The translations under genes were made by a program, and so were the position numbers. DNA of 64,000 bases from Plantago ovata (lineage: Eukaryota; Streptophyta; Magnoliopsida; Lamiales; Plantaginaceae), in assembly GCA_028274465.1 (NCBI GenBank), contig CM051455.1, forward strand, positions 101,740,942 through 101,804,941, read 5' to 3'. The notes below the pieces were generated by a model. That model was not told the DNA's origin. It was given only the letters and a program-made list of their open reading frames with translations, and searched no databases. Of this stretch, positions 55,344-64,000 are shown one piece after another. The number at the start of each line of letters is the position of its first letter. The first letter of the stretch is position 1.

Positions 55344-56161
55344 GGGTCGAATCACCCTTCCAATTTCGAAAGACATGACAACCATGCAACCATGTAACAT
55401 TTTGGACTTTTTTGCACCTCCCCCCCCTCTTTGTCAAACCACCTCTATAAAAGGTCGTCAATGAAAAACGGGGCAGGAGAGTGAGTGTAACATTTCCTAT
55501 CATACCACCCTTTCGAGGGTCGTCACCGATGGAAAAAGATCAATGAAATGACCAATGTTCCAAAGCAATCGAACAAATCTAGAGTTTAACTTCTATTTCG
55601 ATAGGCTTCCGACGGGAAGATCATCGAAGTAGCAGATACTTCTTTAGTATATCGAATATTGTTTCTTTAGAGGTCTATTAGAAATAATGTTCTTTTGACG
55701 GATCGATAATTTTTCGGATAGACTATATCCTCGAAACAAATGTTAACGGGATGAGAAGGACGATTTAATAAAGATAAACGACGGTTTATACTTCATTCAA
55801 ATACGTTTTTCGGTTAAAATACGGGGATCCCTCGAAACATTCTTTGGCAGTCCCCCAATTAACTAAAGCCCGAATTAGGCGATCTTTTCGATGGAGAAAT
55901 CGCACTAATATCCGCACCAAAGTCGAAATAACACCACTACGATCGAAAGCATAAACTATAACATACGAGTTAAACAGATACGAATCCAAGAAAGATGACA
56001 TTTCAGAAACCAAGAGATCCAATATCAACAGCTATCGAAATCCTACACCCAGATGGATTCGATCAGGCCAAAATGGATAAAGATGGCCCCAAAAGCAAAT
56101 CCATCCGCAAAAAATAGATCTAAGCAAAAGTTTCAAACGATTAAAGATGTTTTAACGACAC
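55344..56161. other. Non-coding spacer between pol and the antisense gene
   Basis: No gene in either strand. Contains C-rich runs (55418-55430). Confidence 0.5.
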
Positions 56162-58813
56162 TCAAAAGGAATCGTTTGAAAGTAAGAACAAGTACAAAAC
56201 AACCCGGCATACCGGGCCTTCGAAGTGTCTTGGTTCAAGGTTTCTCGGGCGGTCTCTGCTCACTGTTTCGAGCGGTGTCTTCCTCATCTCCCCGAAGCCC
56301 CAAGTAGTTGACCAAAGAGCCGAAGTCTCGGTACGATACATCGTCGAGGCTAATCTCGGCGGAGAGAAGGTCGAAATTCCCCAACTCGCACAGAATCGGG
56401 ACGAAGGAAGGAACCAAGAGACCCCCGGAATGGTCAGCGGCCTCGTCCTGGTGAGCCACATAAAAAACTCCTCTTTCTGCAGGGCCTCGAAACATTCTTC
56501 CTCGGACATCGGAGCCCCGGAAGCACCTCCCTCAACAGCCGGTTCGGCAAGGGGCTCGAACTTGTCATCCAAAAGGAGGTCGACCTCTTTATCCCCATCG
56601 AAGTCGGAGGGCAAATGATTACGAAACTTAAGCTGGGCCAAAACTCGGTTCTTCGTCTCCACCGAAACGTCAGCTACCCGTTTACTCACCTTATATTCAA
56701 AGGACTGAGAGGCGACAAAGTCCCGGACCGCGTTCACACGGGTGAATTTCCCGTTTCGAGCCAGTTCCTCGCGGGTTTTACGGAGAGCAGTCTCGAACCC
56801 TCCCCGTTCCTTCTTCAACTGTTCCACTTCGGCCTCAAGCAAGCTCTTAACATCCTCCGATTTTTTCAAAGCTTGGGACTGGGCGGCTGCATCTTCCAAG
56901 GCCTTGGCCAACTCCTTCGACGCCTTCTCAACCTACGCATTTCGGGTCTCCAACACCATTTGCAGCTTCTGGCGGTGTTTCTTTTCCTCTTTATACTTCC
57001 CCTCGAAACTGCCTGTCAAGGAAGCCTTCTTGTCCAAACGACTCGAAATATTTCGAGACACCGTCATCAGCTGAAATAAAATAGGAGTTAAAAAAAAAAA
57101 ACACTGAGAAAGATCAATGAAACGGCTCGAAACATACCTGCATTTGCAGAGAGGCCTCTTTCTGCCTTATCTCCAAGTCAAAAAGGCGATCCAGTTCGAC
57201 CTGGTCAACCTTCGACGATAGAATGTCTCTCCATCCGTGAGCCACATGCTCGTTCCCATGAAGAAAGGAAACAGTGTGAGTCTCCCCGAGTCCAGGAAAT
57301 GAAGGGGCTCGTGAAGGAACAATCTCCTTCGAGGCCCCCAGAGAATCGAGCTGAATTACCTCCTCAGTCCGAGGCTTCTTAGATTGGCGACCGGAGGCGG
57401 AGCTTTGACCTACCTCAGGCCTCTTCCCCGAGGCCCTCTCGAACAAGGTGTTATCGCCCGATTCTTCGGTATTTCGGACAGGAGCTGGAGGAGGACCATC
57501 TTCGATCTGCACCGAAGCTTCCCCATGTTGAGCTACAATCCCTTCCCCCGGCTGAATATGGGGAGCGTCTTTGGGATCAACAATCTTCGAGGCATCATGA
57601 GGCCGATCCTCAGTATACTTCAAAGGCTGCGAGGCCTTCAAGGACCTTTCGAGGGCCCTCTTGTTCAAGAAATTGTTCGAGAGCCTCATCCAGTAAACTA
57701 CACAAGAAAAACAAGAAAATGAGAATGAGGAAATCACGCGGACAAAAGATATGCACAAATACACAAGAAAATAAACACATACCCAAGTCCTGGATCACCG
57801 TAGCCTCCGGCTGCACCTTCGAAATCTTCCCAAGGAAGAGGATCGGTTCAACCAAGAGGCTGTACGGGTTGATCCGCTTCTCGGGGGTAATATTGCTATA
57901 CTTATTAGGCCATTCGGCCCGATTCTCCGCACTAATATAAGGAACCTCCCCGGGACTATGCCAAATCCGAGGAGTAGGTACGACCCCCCTGGTTCCATCA
58001 GCGTTCGAGGGCACGCGAACAAAAACAAAGCGCCTCTTGTACCCAGCCCCATGAGAAGACTGGAACTTAGTAAAGATTTCGAACCTCGGAACAGGAGAAA
58101 AGTAAAAAAAGCAGCCGCCACTGGAGATGACATTCAAAATGAAGAAATGAAGAAATGAAGAAAAGGCAGCCGCCACTTTGACCCACCGCCTCGCACCAAA
58201 CGCAAAAGCTGATTAAGTACCCAACGGCGTTAGGGAGCAGCTGAGTTGGACATAACTGAAGGGTCGTCAAAATAAACGCCACCCCCGAACTGATGGGGAA
58301 CCGGAAACCATGCTCCAAGGCCTGAACAGTTACGGCCACGCAATCCTCCGGAGGGCTGTACATCTTGTCATCCGGACCCGGAAGAATGACCTCATAGTCG
58401 TCCGGGATGTCGAACTTATAAGCCAGAGATTCGAGCTATTTCGACCTCATCGAAGTCGAATCCCTCAGGAGCTTGGCATCGGAATTTTGCTCGGTCAAAA
58501 CACCGTCGTCTGGACCAACTGGTTGCGCCATAGTCATAAGTCTACCACTTTTTCGTGTCAAAAAAATTTTCGAAGAACTCTTACCCTCGAACACCTGACC
58601 CGAAGTTAAAAACTTTTCCGAATCAAAAGGGATGAGAGGCTCAGTATTTATACCTAGTATGGGAGAAGTCCTATGTACGCTAAAGGAGTTCGAATTTTCG
58701 TTATTTGAATCACCACCGACACCGGGTTGGTCAACAACTTGTGTCGACATTCTCAGGAAACCACTACCAAATGAGAAAGAAACAAGCCAGTAGAAACCCC
58801 AACCCGGAACCAA
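56162..58813 (-). pseudogene. Antisense gene in the 3' region of the Tat element (multi-exon-like)
   Basis: Minus-strand open stretches follow in order: MSTQVVDQPG and MAQPVGPDDG (58.75-58.5 kb); YEVILPGPDDKMYSPPEDCV and FRFPISSGVAFILTTLQLCP with LLPNAVGYLISFCVWCEAVG (58.4-58.1 kb), similar to the 'putative gypsy type transposon' domain (Transposase_28) of plant proteins; VPTPRIWHSPGEVPYIS (57.95 kb); SGKRPEVGQSSASGRQSKKP with DQVELDRLFDLEIRQKEASL (57.4-57.1 kb); and a coiled-coil-like AKALEDAAAQSQALKKSEDV (56.9 kb). Breaks between them look like introns or frameshifts. Antisense ORFs are known in Tat-lineage elements and their function is unknown. Confidence 0.6.
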
Positions 58814-59553
58814 CTATTTCTCGCCCACACCATCGAACAATTTGTAACTACCCCCCCCCCCTTTGAAAACCGTGCAAATTACACCCTACCCAGATTCAGT
58901 TCCAAAAAAGGAAAAAGTAGGGGGAAAGAAAACAGGCACATTTAACACTACAATTACGAGAAAAGAAAAACACAATGGCGACAGAACAACAGTAGAATGC
59001 GAAGAGACAACCGGAAAATACAAAAAGAAGGAAAAGAAAACAGACAACCAACGCCGGAAAGAAAAAGCAAGGAGAGGAAAGTACCTGTGCTAACGGCAGC
59101 ACAAAGAGACGAGAATAAGCCGAGAAACCAAAGAAGGCTCCGATTAACTGAGGAACGCCGCCGCAAACGCCGGCCGACGGGAGAGAATCAGAAAAATCGC
59201 AACAGAAACAAAGAAATCCGGAAGAAAAAAGGGAAAGCGGCATACCTGAGAAGCGCGACGTCGACAAACAAAGATCCGGTGGAAAAATCGACGAGATGGC
59301 GGGCGACGGTTTTTTGCGGTAGAGAGGAAGAGAATTTGAATTGAAAAGAGTAGAAGAAAATAAGAGGAAATGAAGAGAGAACAAAGTACAAAGAAAGAAA
59401 AACGCACACACGCACGACACCTCTCTCCTCTTCAATGCAAAAGCACGCCACGAGGTGCACTGAGATTGACCCAGATCAAACCGCATTAAACACGTGAAAG
59501 TCGAAGTCATGTTCAATTTCGATCCCCCCAACAAAACCCTCTAAAATTCCGAC
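58814..59553. other. Leader side of the antisense gene / pre-LTR region
   Basis: A poly-C run at about 58850-58861 and purine-rich plus-strand text. Open frames here (for example 58896-59534 minus) are T/C-run artefacts. On the minus strand it would be the 5' leader of the antisense gene. Confidence 0.4.
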
Positions 59554-60131
59554 TGTCACAAAAATCCTTGACTATCGAAATTTGGGGGACTCATGATATG
59601 GGAATAAAGGTCCTAGCCCTCGAAAGGCCCCTCCTCGAAGTTACCCCCCGAACAGCCTATATACCACTAATATAATAGACTTTCGGATATAAAAGGGGTA
59701 CGGCCCTCGAAAAGAAGGAGTCGAACCGTCGAACCGTGCAAGGCTAAGTACCGAAAGGAACCAACAAGTTAGGGCCCCCCGAAAGATACCGGTACTTTAC
59801 ATTACCCAGATCTAGAGCGCCGTCTTGTCCGGATAAAAGGGGACATCTCACAGAAGAGGGACCCATCGCGTGTCCTCTATAAATAGCCCTTATCCATCAC
59901 ATTCACAAGGTTAATTTCTCTCTTCTTCCCCATGCACCCATAATTATCTCATGTCCCATTACGTTAACTCGGGCGCGGCCTGACTAAGGCAGACCGCCGC
60001 GCCGGCCCCTCCCCTCTAACACCCCGTTTCACTATAGGTACTGGACTTCTACAATAAATATACTCAACCTAAGTGTCATCTTGGTTGAGAGGTGGTGAGG
60101 TAAGTTCCTTGAACGGAATTTGCCATCATCA
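59554..60131 (+). mobile_element. 3' LTR
   Basis: Begins TGTCACAAAAATCC, ends TTTGCCATCATCA (578 bp), with TATA box TATAAATAG at 59878. It is followed directly by Helitron helicase coding sequence. Confidence 0.85.
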
Positions 60132-60694
60132 GGTATCACTGACCAAACCCAGGACCCTACACAACAATCTCAGTCCGAATATTTCCTTAACGATACCGAC
60201 ATACCCGGTTTCCCGCAGCATATCATAAGACTGAAAATGTACTGTCCCATAATGTTGATGAGGAATCTAAACGTTGTAGAAGGCATGTGCAACGGGACAA
60301 GGATAATAGTCAAAGTTCTTGGCCAGCACATCATTGGAGCGACTATAGAATCCGGAGAACATAGAGGGAAGTATGTCATCATTCCGAGAATAACCCTCGA
60401 ATCAAATGAAAATCCAAAGTGTCCAATACCGTTCAAGAGGAAGCAGTTCCCAATCAAATTATGCTTTGCAATGACGATAACAAGGCACAAGGAGAGACAC
60501 CGAACAAGGTAGGGATATATTTGCCACAACCAATTTTTTCGCATGGACAGTTATATGTGGCTTTGTCAAGAGCACGCAAGGCAACTTCAATGAAGGTATT
60601 AATAAAACCACCAGCAGACTCCGAATAGCACGACAAGACGAGGAATATCGTCTACAAAGAGATCCTACGAAATCAACACGAAGACGGTGTGTAA
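60132..60694 (+). pseudogene. Helitron helicase C-terminal fragment
   Basis: DIPGFPQHIIRLKMYCPIML, GMCNGTRIIVKVLGQHIIGA, VIIPRITL and PIPFKRKQFPIKLCFAMTI, then a small frame change at about 60480-60500, then [20 protein letters not shown] and SRARKATSMKVLI. A TAG at 60626, then NIVYKEILRN to a final stop. It is the same domain as at 43.85-44.24 kb but a different copy. The upstream part is missing, replaced by the LTR element. This is helicase domain 2, including the [12 protein letters not shown] motif. Confidence 0.88.
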
Positions 60695-60804
60695 GGCACA
60701 ACAAATAATGAGTAATGTATGCATCATCTGACAATATTTTTCGTTTCGTTCTCTATATATACCGATGTTCAGTTAGTAATATTATATATCATAAGGAAAA
60801 CGCT

Positions 60805-60828
60805 TCGCACACGTAGTGTGCGACGTTA

Positions 60829-60835
<7 letters not shown>
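60805..60835 (+). mobile_element. Helitron C 3' terminus (hairpin plus CTAA)
   Basis: Stem TCGCACAC / GTGTGCGA with loop GTA, an 8-nt spacer, then CTAA and T. Position 140 bp after the helicase stop fits the 3' end of an autonomous Helitron. It closely matches the end of Helitron A at 25078. Confidence 0.8.
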
Positions 60836-60901
<66 letters not shown>

Positions 60902-60914
60902 GTGTGTGTGTGTT
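60836..60914. repeat. (TA)n then (TG)n microsatellite
   Basis: About 30 TA units followed by a short TG run, starting at the Helitron C end, as expected for AT target sites. Confidence 0.9.
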
Positions 60915-61555
60915 TCGTTATGATTATTGATTATTCAGCTTAATAATGGGTGGCATCTGATTCGACTTTGAGGGAGATTTATATTTATTGAAAAAATTTG
61001 AAATGAACTAATCTCGATTGGAGTCGGATATCTTGCATTTTTTAAATTAAATTAATGAAAAACTCAATAAGAAAATAGATAAGGACATTGAGTTATTTAA
61101 ATAGGAGTTTTATGGTGATTTTAAAAGTTCAGGGCTAATTTTTAAAATTATGAAAATTCAAAGATTTTTTATAATTTACAAATAATTTCTGATAATTAAA
61201 AAATTAATTTTCCAACATTTAACATTTGCTTTCATTTATTTATTATTGAAAATAAGATAGTGACCATAGTTGTATTTAATACATTTAACAGGAGTAATAA
61301 AGGGAAAATTACATCTACCTACCTTGTTACGAGCTTGAAATACAGAATTGCCCTCTCGTTAGTTCAACAATTACATTTAGCCTCTTTGTCCGGAAAAACT
61401 TTGACCTCATCGTTATTCAATTTTCAAATAACTCCGGCCAAACAAGGCCTTAATGTCAAAATAGGGATTTATTACTTTTTTTTTAAAAAAAAATTCCTTT
61501 TCCTTTTCTTTTAATCCTTTTCTTTTATTTTTTTATTTTTTATTTTTTTCTTTAT
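60915..61555. other. AT-rich non-genic stretch with a partial TIR-type end
   Basis: AGGGAAAATTACATCTACC at about 61298, with CTCGTTAGTTCAACAATTACAT 50 bp on, matches the left end of the elements at 4066 and 19586. No right end is seen, so it is probably truncated. T runs follow at 61470-61555. Confidence 0.45.
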
Positions 61556-61927
61556 TCATCTTCTTCTTCGTAAGCTTCTACGGTACATCTCTGTTGTGAT
61601 CTTCGGGAAGAGGACTGAGGCAAATTTCATTACTTTCTCTGTTTTGTGAGAATTACATTTAGAAAAGGAAGGGTAAATTAATAAGAAGACACAACTTCGT
61701 TTCTCGGCCAAAAGCTCCGGACTGAACTTCGGAAGATCGACACAACTCACAAAATCGAGTGATTCTTGCACCGTTGGATTCGTGGCGACGTCCTCTTCGA
61801 AACGCATACCACCTTGCCTCGAACCATCGCTTATTCGCAGATCCGCCATTAATGACTTCAAGGTATTCGAAAGCTTCGCGGGACTTCTTGTTTCAACCAA
61901 ATTGAACGATTCTTGCGGCGTTGAATT
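61556..61927 (-). pseudogene. Open frame of unknown function cut by an LTR
   Basis: From the LTR border at 61927 the minus strand is open through VETRSPAKLSNTLKSLMADL, RISDGSRQ and VQESLDFVSCVDLPKFSPEL to about 61690. It then runs into low-complexity text (RRSLRRRR at the end). The GC-richer composition and balanced residue use up to 61690 look like a real exon. I do not recognise it. The LTR may have inserted into a host gene exon or into another mobile element. Confidence 0.35.
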
Positions 61928-64000
61928 TGTAAGAAAATATGGTCAGAGTTACCCCTAGGGTACGCAGCGGAGTTTTAAAAAAATTTCTTAACATACTGGT
62001 TAATTGATTATGCGTATGTCGTATATATATAAACACGTCAATTAGAAGACTAACCTTACTTCCAAAGCAGCTTCCAAGTCTTCGTAATATTCCGGTGTAT
62101 CTTCTCCTTCGTCGAAGTCGAAGATATCTACAATACTCTGTATATCTGCAAGACAATAAGAGTTAGTTTCCAGCTCCTAGAACCTCAACCTTGGTATCCA
62201 CGGATGAACAGCCTATCGGAAGAATGCTAGGATATTCTTTGTGTGACCAAGAAGACGGGGCGGCAATTCCCTCCGGTGGCGGTGTGCGCGCGCGTGAGGC
62301 TAAGGGAGGAGGGGAGAGTTTTATTTTCTCTAAGAAAACTGGGTAGAATAACTGTGTCTGAAACTCGTGTTCAAAACTGTGTTTCAAATCGTGTGTAAAA
62401 CTCTCTCTAATAGTCTACTATATATAGTAGTCTATAGAAGCCTAAAGCATAAGCAATTAGACTTCGTAAATGAATAAGAATCTAATTCTTATCGCACAAG
62501 GAAACCAATATCAAGTCTAGATTCATTCCCAATCAAATTAAAACTCAATCAGGAAAATCTAACTTATCCCTTGGACTTCTAATAGAGGAAGGAGTCAGAC
62601 TCCTTCCCCTACTCAGCCACGCGCGCGCGCGCGCCTGTCCTACGGGAGGTGGGTCCCACTTTTGGGACCCACTTATATTTCTAAGACAATCCAACTCCAA
62701 GTAGATTTCGCCCAAGTGCATATGTTAATTCTAAATTAACATATCCTTTACAATCAAACCTCCATTATATTTTCAAAATATAATCTTTAATTGTATTTAC
62801 ATAAAATACAATTAATTAGCCAATTCAATTAATAATTCCAAATCATTAATTCAGCCACCAATTATTATAATTAATTCCAAATCAATTATAATCCATCAAT
62901 CACAATTAATTCCAAATTAATTGCGATTCCATCTTCAAGGATATCCTGATAGGCTGAATCACCGCATAGTGTGACCCATAGGGCCTCATCGTATTAAGCA
63001 AGTCCTAGACTAGGCAACATGGATTCCTAGACGGTTCAATTTGCAATATTAATACGTGAGGACGTTTGAGAGGTTTCTCAAAGCTAACCCTTTCGTTGCG
63101 AAGCCTGTTGCGCTCAACGCGGCGATGGTAACGTCTCTTCATCTGACTTGCTCGGATGTATCTAGGATCGATGAAGTGTCTATCCCAATAATACATCCAC
63201 GGGCGTCTCAGGGAGTTGTTTGGTTAATATATACTTATGACCATCATAATATATCATTTGCACTGGCTAGTGACTTTACCAACACAACTATGCAGACTAC
63301 GAGCAGTGCTCTCCTGTGCTACACTTGAGAGATGAATCCTTCACAGAATCACTTATCACCCCCATTTGTATTTAGCCATAATCATGGATCGTGTCTTAGG
63401 TCAGCTGCTTATTCAGAGCTGACATCGACGGGTCCACCAAGGATATGGGGCAACAAATGTGATTATAAAGTCCTGTAAGTGCAAAGGACGAATGGCATCA
63501 CTTCGACAACTCACCGATTCCCATAGACACGTCGGTGTAGAGTATACATCGATGGGAGTGTCCGGTGGGTACTTCCATTGTTCGATAAAGCTTCTTCGAA
63601 CAACTATGCGCAGCTATGGGAACGTTCCTTGATTGTCCAACAATCCGTTCCGTGGCCATGGGATCGGCTCACACTTGCTCCAACAAGTATAACCTCCACG
63701 CATACTAGTCTTGTCATGTTCATTCAGACCCCCACATCCGAGATGTACCACGACTAGGGAGAGTTTGGGATAGATGATAACTCACATAGCTCCCACTAAC
63801 TGTGTGATCGGTCATCTATCCGAGTGGACATGTTCAATATCAATACAGACAACAATAAAGATATGACATGCTGCAGCCTGGTGTAATATAAATATGAAAG
63901 CGATACTCAACAGTAAAATGAAACAAACATATATTATATTACGTTGACCTGTGTAATAGTACATATATGTCCTCTATAAGGGCACCATGCCCTTAGTAAG
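61928..64000 (-). mobile_element. LTR, inverted copy of the 6.5-8.6 kb solo LTR, truncated by the window end
   Basis: Read on the minus strand it ends ATATTTTCTTACA at 61928, as does the copy at 8616. It shares the whole body, for example CATATTTATATTACACCAGG, GATAGATGACCGATCACACAG, AGGCCCTATGGGTCACACTA and ACCCTAGGGGTAACTCTGACC. By alignment about 28 bp of its start lie beyond 64000. The flank at 61923-61927 is GAATT; the matching TSD should lie just past the window. Solo or part of a longer element cannot be decided here. Confidence 0.82.

Larger units (their letters stand above)
48793..60131 (+). mobile_element. Tat-lineage Ty3/gypsy retrotransposon with two LTRs (dead)
   Basis: About 11.3 kb: LTR, gag, protease, RT, RNase H, second RNase H, integrase, long 3' region with an antisense gene, LTR. 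The domain order with integrase after RNase H is Ty3/gypsy, and the extra archaeal-type RNase H plus the antisense ORF point to the Tat group. The two LTRs differ by about 16 substitutions and one 1-bp indel by eye. The flanks are TAAAC and GGTAT, not a matching TSD. Confidence 0.88.

Noticed and set aside
58896..59534. 212-codon minus-strand frame rich in F, L and S
   Set aside because: Composition reflects T/C-rich sequence; no domain, and it lies on the leader side of the antisense gene.
1..64000. CRISPR arrays, bacterial operons, phage or plasmid features
   Set aside because: No regularly spaced repeats of that type; introns, LTRs, Helitrons and plant gene fragments show a plant nuclear origin.

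Overview
The window is nuclear DNA from a flowering plant, almost certainly a eudicot. It is AT-rich, its introns are spliced by GT-AG, and it contains plant-type Ty3/gypsy, L1-type LINE, Helitron, hAT, Stowaway and Tourist elements plus fragments of plant genes (wall-associated kinase, cationic amino-acid transporter, MAP kinase, ribosomal protein eL41). Nothing looks bacterial or organellar. I cannot name the species. The stretch is a nest of transposons with very few candidate host genes. Layout from left to right. 1-3.6 kb: the decayed 3' end of a Ty3/gypsy-type element (polypurine tract, then a probable LTR). 4.07-4.89 kb: a non-autonomous TIR element full of AGCTCCG palindromes. 6.5-8.6 kb: a 2.1 kb solo LTR with a perfect 5-bp target-site duplication (TSD); an inverted copy of the same LTR closes the window at 61.9-64.0 kb. 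9.4-12.1 kb: an unrecognised, possibly spliced locus. 12.8-16.3 kb: four consecutive two-exon genes for small Myb/SANT-like proteins, the most intact coding block in the window. 16.9-20.3 kb: five small DNA transposons, four of them with recognisable TSDs. 20.4-25.1 and 25.1-30.3 kb: two Helitrons joined head to tail. The first carries a broken wall-associated-kinase fragment. The second carries a transporter exon spliced beside a MAP-kinase exon, and an eL41 retrocopy. 30.3-35.0 kb: a large foldback-like element. 35.5-44.2 kb: a decayed autonomous-type Helitron (HUH Rep plus Pif1-like helicase) split by a 5 kb antisense LINE with a 15-bp TSD. 44.9-47.7 kb: a Stowaway-like element split by a 2.5 kb solo LTR that itself carries a tRNA-derived SINE. 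47.9-48.2 kb: a 5'-truncated retroposon with a 17-bp TSD. 48.8-60.1 kb: a Tat-lineage Ty3/gypsy element with paired LTRs, all pol domains broken by stops and frameshifts, a second (archaeal-type) RNase H and a long antisense gene. 60.1-60.8 kb: the 3' end of another Helitron. How the parts relate: the two tandem Helitrons share a 3' hairpin and spacing with the helicase-bearing Helitron at 60.8 kb, so they look like non-autonomous passengers of that family. The nesting gives relative ages: Helitron before LINE at 35-44 kb; Stowaway-like element before solo LTR before SINE at 45-47 kb; Helitron capture before eL41 retroposition at 27 kb. The four SANT-like genes are open, share an intron position (at least the last two) and have no transposase next to them. 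They are either an unusual host gene cluster or the DNA-binding cargo of an unrecognised transposon. I consider them and the tandem chimeric Helitrons the two observations most worth following up.
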